Positions 61,401 to 64,000 of a DNA stretch of 64,000 nucleotides are shown in pieces. Source of the DNA: Icerya purchasi (Eukaryota; Arthropoda; Insecta; Hemiptera; Monophlebidae); the NCBI GenBank assembly GCA_039619475.1, contig CM077115.1, positions 101,430,393 to 101,494,392 of the forward strand, given 5' to 3'. The position numbers and the translations under genes are program-made. The notes beneath the pieces are model-generated. The model was not told where the DNA came from. It worked only from the letters and a program-made list of their open reading frames with translations, and made no database searches. The stretch's first letter is position 1; each line of letters starts with the position of its first letter.

Positions 61401-64000
61401 TTCGAAGCTCTCGTATTTTTACTTTTTCGCGACATTTTTAATCGTACTTGACGCGAAGATGACACACCTGGTGGTGACGAGCGATTACGTAAAAGCCTTT
61501 GCGTACAGGTGTCAGTCGCCTGATGTGACACATAGTGTCAGATGAATGAGTCATCTTCGTGAAAGACAGCGTTATGAGATAGATGTCCGAATTCATTTTT
61601 GTTACTTTTGAATGATGAGTTTTTTTGGTAATTTTAATTTTTACGGGATGACTGTGGTGATGTAAATTTTTTTTATCGGGGTTTTTCCTTGGTCATACCT
61701 ACAGCAAACATATTTCGTCGTTAATTGTTCGAAAATCATACTGGAGCATTATTTTTTTCACGTTTATTATTGAAGTTTACGCGTGTCCGAATACATTAAT
61801 GTTGATCACTGTACATACATAAAACCTGTTCAGGAGAAAATTGTTCTGCATCATATAAATAGAAATAATTCACTAATTATGTTGAATTGTATTAACGTAC
61901 GAAAATGTAGAACTATCAAATAAATTGGGTTTACTAACGGGTGCTTATTAACAGAAAGAAAAAAAAAATATATATATATATAACACGCTAAGTAATGCCG
62001 AATACTCAGTTAAATAGTTAATACGAAACTAGTGAATAACGATTTATATTTTAAATTAAAAAATTAATACTTCGGATAAAAACGCTACACTTAATTGTTT
62101 CACGAATAATTATTTATAACAAAAATCATTACAACGAAATTTTATACTTTTCCAGTCAATTTTTGTCTAATTATTATTATTCTTACGCACACAACTTATT
62201 ATTTTGTTTGATAATAGTCAATTAAATAATTCGAATAATACTGAGATTTAAACTTTGAACTTTTCCCATTTACTCAGAAAAAAAGTAATAAAGAATTGTC
62301 TTTGACATTCGACATGTTTTATCGCATAATCCGATACTTTTGTTTTTATTTTAAAAGTTTATAATTAAATTATTTGCGTATTTATTTAATTAAATAGATT
62401 GATTGCCGGATACATGAAACCAATATTTTTATTACTGTTTCAACGCTTGTCCTCATCAAAAACCATCAAATATTACAATGGTATCATCAAGTTTTTCTGT
62501 TTTTATGCTATAAAATACGGAGCTTCCAATTTAATTACAACCATGGACTCTATTCAGCCCCGGTAAGCAACAATTTAAAAGTGATTTTTCCAATAATGCT
62601 TTTTGTTTTGATTACATTACGATAAACTACTCGATGAATAAAATATTATACTGTATTTCTAACTAATGCGGGTCGAAAGGTTTGTATAAGTAATAATAAA
62701 AGTATCTTTTGGAACTATTAGTACTTTTTAACTTGAAAACAACTTCATTTTAGAGTATATTACTTTTACCAATATATACGTGTGATGAAAAATATGTGTT
62801 CCTGTGCGACGTATGCATTGTGTGTGTGTATATATATATATGGACGTGTGCACGTGCATTTGGTACTAATACGCCTCCAAATGGTACATCATTAAGTAGA
62901 AACTACCTCTTTTTTAACATGTTCGCCCTTAGTTAGATTTTACTAAGAGGCATAAATGACCCCTATACACATATAGATACACTTAAGTTCAAAGAAATTC
63001 CACCACACTTCTCTCCTGTGGAATACACGCTTCAACTCCATCCAAAAATATATATATACAGCTTTTTATTAATTTTCATACGCGAATAGCTTGTTTCTGC
63101 CTCATTTTATTGGCAAAAATGTCGGAAGCGTACATAATTTCAACTGCTTTTCAGAATAGAGTAAACTTATTTAATTTTCCAGAGTCAAAATGCGTACAAA
63201 TATATGTCGATTGTATAATACCATTTTAAATTTTGGTCAGACTTATATTCTTCCTCCTTTTCTAAACAACTTTCTTTTATCTTTCTATCAACCCGTTCTT
63301 CCATCTTGTCCTTCGTTTCATAATTTCCCTTCTTTGCGACACTACATTATTTCTTCCTTATATCAATTGTGTTTCAATCATAGTCTCCTCGCCTTCATCC
63401 CGTTATCGTTTTTTACTTACAGACTCTCCTTTTTGTCGTCTGCAACCTCCCAGCGATAATCGAGAATGTAATTCTGACCACATCGTTTTCAAATGTTTTG
63501 CTCTGTCATCTGACTATTCCATTCTTTACTCCCAACGTCTTAAACTTAATATTCCTACTGCTTATATTGCTGCATCAGTTCTTTCATTTCCATCGCTTTC
63601 TGCTGTTTTCTTAACTATTTCATTGTCGCTATAGCTGACCGCATACGAATTTAAATAAATATTTTTCAGTTGTTTTTTTATTGTCGAACGTGGGTTAATG
63701 TCCTTTGTTAGCGAGCCCAAAAACAAAAAAAAAAAAAAAAAACATAAAAAAATCGATTGTATACAAATATACCTTCTTATTTAACTTATCCGTTCCTTAT
63801 ATTTGCAGACATAAAGTACCAAAATAGTATTACGATGAAAAACGTTATTTAAAAATGATGCTGGTAATTAAATTATTATTAACAATGTAAAACCGTGAAA
63901 TAAAGCATCAATTTTATCAAATCCTTTTTATTAAGAAAAGAATATTAAAAGAATTTGTTTTTTACCTTTTTTATATTTAACAATGAATTGAACAAAAAAA
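34416..64000 (+). CDS. CSE1L: CSE1L (CAS, exportin-2), 5' 17 exons, 3' end outside window
   Basis: CSE1L is the HEAT-repeat exportin that, with RanGTP, returns importin-alpha from nucleus to cytoplasm (family knowledge). Exons join as 34416-34500, 34590-34735, 34848-35043, 35796-35941, 39768-39872, 40100-40195, 40735-40902, 41080-41209, 42900-43063, 44118-44304, 45380-45575, 47352-47455, 48950-49106, 51375-51466, 55890-56098, 58048-58145 and 62398-62562. All are GT-AG with consistent phases. They encode about 815 residues that follow the ~970-residue family member from MEVSEENL to MDSIQPR; the remaining C-terminus lies past the window. The importin-beta N-terminal domain is at about residues 29-100 and HEAT repeats follow. 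Introns range from 89 bp to about 4.4 kb and hold many transposons. No frameshift was seen. Boundaries were placed by eye. Confidence 0.96.
34590..34735 (+). CDS. CSE1L: CSE1L exon 2 (residues 29-77)
   Basis: It encodes AEKFLESIE and TFKNFIKRNW, the core of the importin-beta N-terminal (Ran-binding) domain. The preceding intron is only 89 bp. Donor GTAAGT. Confidence 0.95.
34848..35043 (+). CDS. CSE1L: CSE1L exon 3 (residues 78-143)
   Basis: It encodes LSTAISIIGKYDFPDKWPNLL, matching the conserved LSDAISIIGREDFPQKWPDLL of exportin-2. Acceptor TTAAG, donor GTAAGT. Confidence 0.95.
35044..35795. other. CSE1L intron 3 with a run of 30 T
   Basis: The T run (35729-35758) lies just upstream of the exon 4 acceptor and may act as its pyrimidine tract. 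Nothing else is recognised. Confidence 0.8.
35796..35941 (+). CDS. CSE1L: CSE1L exon 4 (residues 143-191)
   Basis: It encodes NGILCTAHMLFKKYRYE and LWTEIKFVLDTL, matching NGVLRTAHSLFKRYRHE and LWTEIKLVLDAF of human. A pyrimidine tract that includes a run of 30 T lies upstream. Donor GTATGT. Confidence 0.95.
36700..38640 (-). mobile_element. Jockey-like non-LTR remnant with endonuclease domain, antisense in CSE1L intron 4
   Basis: Minus-strand frames give WNANKLIQYKSE (about 38610), the usual WNANGL start of a Jockey-type APE endonuclease. FIVGGD then a stop then NSKHTQCGS (about 38215) follows, for GGDFNAKHxxWGS. NFFAVKGIFF with LTDLTSDYTSVLHTL (about 38030-38130) follows, for DFFVxKGI and LSSDHxPVL. 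The catalytic His of SDH is Tyr here, so it is inactive. The continuation below 37800 is degraded. Confidence 0.75.
38641..39767. other. CSE1L intron 4, distal part
   Basis: AT-rich sequence with a T run at 39320-39335. Nothing else was recognised. Confidence 0.6.
39768..39872 (+). CDS. CSE1L: CSE1L exon 5 (residues 192-226)
   Basis: A 35-codon phase-0 exon that encodes the SLLLICKIFYSLNCQ helix. It follows a 3.8-kb intron and precedes the DLPEFFEDNM exon exactly as the family sequence requires. Confidence 0.93.
40100..40195 (+). CDS. CSE1L: CSE1L exon 6 (residues 227-258)
   Basis: It begins DLPEFFEDNMVLWMGHFHTLL, one of the best conserved exportin-2 segments. Acceptor TACAG, donor GTAAGC, phase 0 at both ends. 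Confidence 0.95.
40196..40734. other. CSE1L intron 6, no feature recognised
   Basis: AT-rich, 539 bp, no coding or repeat signal. Confidence 0.75.
40735..40902 (+). CDS. CSE1L: CSE1L exon 7 (residues 259-314)
   Basis: It encodes IEKIKSQICKNIEMYAHMYEE and FVTDVWNLLTSL, matching LLKSQICDNAALYAQKYDEEF and FVTAIWNLL. Acceptor TGCAG, donor GTACGT. Confidence 0.95.
41080..41209 (+). CDS. CSE1L: CSE1L exon 8 (residues 315-358)
   Basis: It encodes LVSNALQFLATVAER and GICEKVIIPNIEFR, matching LVSNAIQFLASVCER and SICEKVIVPNMEFR of human. Donor GTTTGT. Confidence 0.95.
41810..42573 (+). mobile_element. GC-richer insertion ending in A23, unclassified retroelement
   Basis: The block is visibly GC-richer than the surrounding intron and ends in a run of 23 A at 42551-42573, as a poly(A)-tailed retroposed sequence would. 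No RT, RNase H or tRNA-type promoter was recognised. It could be a retroelement 3' UTR, a processed transcript or a SINE. Confidence 0.4.
42900..43063 (+). CDS. CSE1L: CSE1L exon 9 (residues 358-412)
   Basis: It encodes EYIRRDIEGSDVRTRRSAACDL, limited here to the central EYIRRD...GSD motif, diagnostic of exportin-2. Acceptor TCTAG, donor GTATGT. Confidence 0.95.
43064..44117. other. CSE1L intron 9 with an ATT microsatellite
   Basis: A pure (ATT)n tract of about 27 bp lies at 43407-43434. Nothing else was recognised. Confidence 0.8.
44118..44304 (+). CDS. CSE1L: CSE1L exon 10 (residues 413-475)
   Basis: It encodes MLSAYAKNPANWKSKNAALYL and the following QTNSFVNLEEF segment, matching LQEYAKNPSVNWKHKDAAIYL and ANELVNLTEF. 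Donor GTAATT. Confidence 0.95.
44305..45379. other. CSE1L intron 10 with an unrecognised minus-strand ORF
   Basis: An 82-codon minus-strand ORF (44950-45198) has charged, protein-like composition (GFRLTFEVSGEYFIKEE) but no family I know. The plus strand is also open over the same span, so either may be chance. Confidence 0.35.
45380..45575 (+). CDS. CSE1L: CSE1L exon 11 (residues 475-540)
   Basis: It encodes VPVVKADCIKYMMSFRSVLP and a HEAT helix with VVVHTFASSAIDKIL, matching FPVLKADGIKYIMIFR and VVHTYAAHALERL. The acceptor AAAG is less pyrimidine-rich near the cut than others. Donor GTAAGT. Confidence 0.93.
45576..47351. other. CSE1L intron 11, no feature recognised
   Basis: An 86-codon plus-strand ORF (46278-46538) lacks any recognisable motif. 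A T-rich run lies at 46820-46840. Nothing else is seen. Confidence 0.6.
47352..47455 (+). CDS. CSE1L: CSE1L exon 12 (residues 540-575)
   Basis: It encodes LLESLISKLFGIL and SSQENEYTIR, matching LLTNLFKALTLPGSSENEYIMK. Acceptor CACAG, donor GTATGT. Confidence 0.93.
47755..48830 (+). mobile_element. LINE reverse-transcriptase remnant in CSE1L intron 12
   Basis: Frames read FIDCKTTVLNTI (about 47775), then KVNNNTFKEQSTVK. YYSSDSVIVVNS follows near 48072, at the position of the YADD catalytic box. Then come GLKINSNKTKAMVISK (about 48135), NLSFKTRYKMVKCYLW, and ETWALKAG (48355-48440). QGKIQGRRK and MKELCKAA end it. This is the palm-to-C-terminus order of endonuclease/RT LINEs that end in a GRR-type tail. 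It is truncated at the 5' side and inactive. It is in sense with CSE1L. Confidence 0.8.
48950..49106 (+). CDS. CSE1L: CSE1L exon 13 (residues 575-627)
   Basis: It encodes ALMRTLFVAQETAIPFLPN and KNPKKPNFNHFLFETLALSIK, matching KNPSKPHFNHYMFEAICLSIR. Acceptor TTCAG, donor GTAAGA. Confidence 0.95.
49356..50363. mobile_element. Possible non-autonomous hAT-like element
   Basis: The left edge TAGAGATGGGTAAAG and the inverted right edge TAATGATGTGTAAG form imperfect terminal repeats. They are flanked by GTGTGAAG and GTGTGCTT, an imperfect 8-bp duplication. The TAGAGATGGG-type end is common in hAT elements. The interior holds no transposase motif. The match is partial, so this is tentative. Confidence 0.4.
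50559..50897 (+). CDS. Unrecognised 112-codon ORF in CSE1L intron 13
   Basis: The ORF is open for 112 codons in an AT-rich intron and has ordinary amino-acid composition (IPNEINDCQKWVFLVLQLIARN). I thought of a chemoreceptor C-terminus because of the helix ending QLIARNVRLF, but the diagnostic TYhxxxxQF motif is absent. There are no flanking splice signals that fit. It may be a remnant or chance. Confidence 0.2.
   Translation: MSTERIKYVYLECREKLATILFVCNLIPNEINDCQKWVFLVLQLIARNVRLFRLPFTITNQYTNSPATAEFKVRTYFLINELKINDFISTEIKTYGSSISVHNELVKTLSRR
51375..51466 (+). CDS. CSE1L: CSE1L exon 14 (residues 627-658)
   Basis: It encodes VTTFENELFPVFQIILQEDVS, matching VVNFEEALFLVFTEILQNDVQ. The donor chosen is GTTAGT at 51467, because it keeps the frame into EFIPYVFQ. 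A GTAAGC eight bases earlier would be a competing donor only with a shifted acceptor. Confidence 0.9.
51467..52618. other. CSE1L intron 14, part before the mariner
   Basis: AT-rich with a T run near 51630 and no recognisable coding or repeat signal. Confidence 0.6.
52621..53922 (+). mobile_element. mariner transposon with clean ends (element C)
   Basis: Terminal inverted repeats CGAGGGTGGTTTGAAAAGTT (left) and its near-perfect inverse (right) are flanked by TA at 52619 and 53923. The length, 1302 bp, is typical for mariner. The transposase runs in sense with CSE1L from about 52800 to 53855, broken by a few frameshifts and stops. All three catalytic residues of a DD34D triad remain: Asp in ITVDEIW, Asp in HQDNVPAHTS and Asp in LAPCDYHLF. 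A YVEK ending closes it. It is probably the youngest element in the window. Confidence 0.95.
52800..53857 (+). pseudogene. mariner transposase pseudogene (element C)
   Basis: The N-terminal HTH begins in a KRNEIRAVIKY-like helix that is interrupted near 52850. GISSERVYHIL marks the second HTH (53095). WVPRLLTPEQKQRR follows after a frameshift near 53130. Longest open pieces are 53135-53335 and 53372-53656. The final part with the third Asp and the stop lies in another frame (53640-53857). Four or five frame breaks make it inactive. Confidence 0.92.
53923..54453. other. CSE1L intron 14, between mariner and exon-like ORF
   Basis: AT-rich with no recognisable signal other than the pyrimidine tract at its end. 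Confidence 0.6.
54454..54557 (+). other. Terminal-exon-like ORF in CSE1L intron 14
   Basis: A textbook acceptor (long T tract then ATAG) at 54453 is followed by 34 codons with protein-like composition, including HLLKRTSDEIKFFLNDLFKTE, of which I cite only the pattern. A TAG stop and nearby ATTAAA follow. The entry phase matches the phase-1 end of CSE1L exon 14, so splicing would yield a truncated CSE1L of about 690 residues. It could equally be the last exon of a nested gene, a retrocopy fragment or chance. I do not recognise the peptide. Confidence 0.35.
54558..55889. other. CSE1L intron 14, distal part
   Basis: A 114-codon minus-strand ORF (54736-55080) is hydrophobic and not recognised. 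A TA tract lies at 55174-55193. No other signal. Confidence 0.5.
55890..56098 (+). CDS. CSE1L: CSE1L exon 15 (residues 658-727)
   Basis: It encodes FIPYVFQLLSMLLEYH and LTPALWERSGNIYPLVKLL, matching FIPYVFQVMSLLLETH and LQPVLWERTGNIPALVRLL. A 4.4-kb intron with a mariner precedes it. Confidence 0.95.
56099..58047. other. CSE1L intron 15, no feature recognised
   Basis: A GC-richer patch (56230-56440) and scattered T runs are present. I found no coding, tRNA-like or repeat structure. Confidence 0.55.
58048..58145 (+). CDS. CSE1L: CSE1L exon 16 (residues 728-760)
   Basis: It encodes LLGIFQKLIANRLHDHEGFSMMH, whose core LLGIFQKLIA...DHEGF matches LLGVFQKLIASKANDHQGF. Acceptor TGCAG, donor GTAAGT. 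Confidence 0.94.
58146..60141. other. CSE1L intron 16, part before the second Tc1-like element
   Basis: AT-rich with an A run near 58345 and a less AT-rich stretch at 59380-59800. Nothing was recognised. Confidence 0.55.
60142..60376 (+). repeat. Left IR/DR end of element B
   Basis: Outer repeat near 60144-60172, inner near 60351-60375 (ATATTCGGAC). Confidence 0.8.
60452..60646 (-). pseudogene. Tc1-like transposase, C-terminal part (element B)
   Basis: The 64-codon open piece starts at the catalytic-Glu block QSPDMNPIENLWEIL and runs to the C-terminus. It is out of frame with the central part (60790-61017) that holds VKHGGGSV. Confidence 0.88.
61582..61811 (-). repeat. Right IR/DR end of element B
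   Basis: Outer repeat near 61785-61811, inner near 61582-61605 (inverse GAATTCGGACAT). Confidence 0.8.
61964..61982. repeat. Short TA microsatellite
   Basis: About 18 bp of TA follow an A run in CSE1L intron 16. Confidence 0.9.
62398..62562 (+). CDS. CSE1L: CSE1L exon 17 (residues 760-815), last exon in window
   Basis: It encodes PIFLLLFQRLSSSKTIKYYN and FYAIKYGASNL...MDSIQPR, matching QIFILLFQRLQNSKTTKF and YCIKYGALAL...FDGIQPK. It ends at GTAAGC in phase 2. No further CSE1L exon was found up to 64000. Confidence 0.93.
62563..63189. other. CSE1L intron 17, proximal part
   Basis: AT-rich with short TA tracts near 62830 and 63050. No next CSE1L exon was found here. Confidence 0.6.
63190..63740 (+). 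mobile_element. Non-LTR retrotransposon 3' fragment (copy 3)
   Basis: The frame near 63370-63510 resembles copies 1 and 2: NHSLL, then SPFCRLQPPSDNRECNSD (18 residues shown) and HIVFKCFAL, the Cys/His tail after RNase H. The 3' end reads TTAGCGAGCCCAAAAAC and then a long A tract, closely like copy 1 (GACGAGCCCAAG). The RNase H catalytic core is not recognisable here. Confidence 0.7.
63741..64000. other. CSE1L intron 17, end of window
   Basis: AT-rich sequence without recognisable signal. The remaining CSE1L exons lie beyond the window. Confidence 0.6.

Larger units (their letters stand above)
60142..61811 (-). mobile_element. Tc1-like DNA transposon with IR/DR-type ends, degraded (element B)
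   Basis: The right end is CAGTGATCAACATTAATG when inverted, and the left end is TGATCAACATTAATATTCGG with its first bases changed. Both lie beside TA. Inner copies of ATTCGGAC occur about 207 bp in from each end. The minus-strand transposase shows KHGGGSV (about 60900), DNYPK followed by a frameshift (about 60700), and SPDMNPIENLW (about 60620). The N-terminal DNA-binding domain lies at 61020-61430. It differs in sequence from element A but shares its plan. Frameshifts make it inactive. Confidence 0.9.

Noticed and set aside
1..64000. CRISPR array, operon or prokaryotic island
   Set aside because: No regularly spaced direct repeats with unique spacers and no clusters of long unspliced ORFs were found. 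All recognised genes are spliced and eukaryotic.

Overview
This window looks like nuclear DNA from an animal, most probably an insect or other arthropod. It is strongly AT-rich, has long spliced genes with GT-AG introns, and carries mariner, Tc1-like and several kinds of non-LTR retrotransposon remnant. No prokaryotic features, CRISPR arrays or convincing functional RNA genes were seen. The species cannot be named from the sequence alone.

Two conserved single-copy genes account for nearly all of the host coding sequence. They lie head to head and are separated by about 700 bp. On the minus strand (33713 down to 13147) is a complete METTL3 (IME4/MT-A70) gene, the catalytic subunit of the mRNA N6-adenosine methyltransferase. 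It has 11 coding exons with consistent reading phases and predicts about 557 residues, with two Cys3His fingers and the DPPW motif intact. On the plus strand (34416 to beyond 64000) is CSE1L (CAS, exportin-2), the exportin that recycles importin-alpha. I can follow 17 exons and about 815 residues; the last ~150 residues lie outside the window. The short shared spacer probably holds both promoters.

Region by region: 1-13146 lies downstream of METTL3 and holds only mobile-element debris and simple repeats. It includes an RNase H-bearing non-LTR 3' end (3075-4035), an oppositely oriented reverse-transcriptase fragment (4850-6080), a Tc1-like element with 220-bp double-repeat ends (7649-9330) and a 1.37-kb element with ~350-bp terminal inverted repeats (10150-11519). 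The METTL3 introns hold another RNase H fragment, a large mariner-derived inverted duplication (16174-17994), an old LINE (20160-22640), a Jockey-like RT piece (27240-28460), a tRNA-like block and a possible Polinton-type fragment. The CSE1L introns hold a Jockey-like endonuclease piece, a LINE RT, a possible hAT-type element, a 1302-bp mariner with clean ends (52621-53922), a second Tc1-like element (60142-61811) and a third RNase H fragment (63190-63740).

The two host genes act in different processes: nuclear mRNA methylation (METTL3) and nuclear transport (CSE1L). Their head-to-head arrangement suggests shared promoter control but no common pathway. I did not find a clearly new biological system. 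The best candidates for a second look are an unexplained terminal-exon-like ORF in a CSE1L intron (54454-54557), the unclassified long-TIR element, the matched IR/DR architecture of the two Tc1-like elements, and the inverted mariner duplication in the METTL3 last intron.
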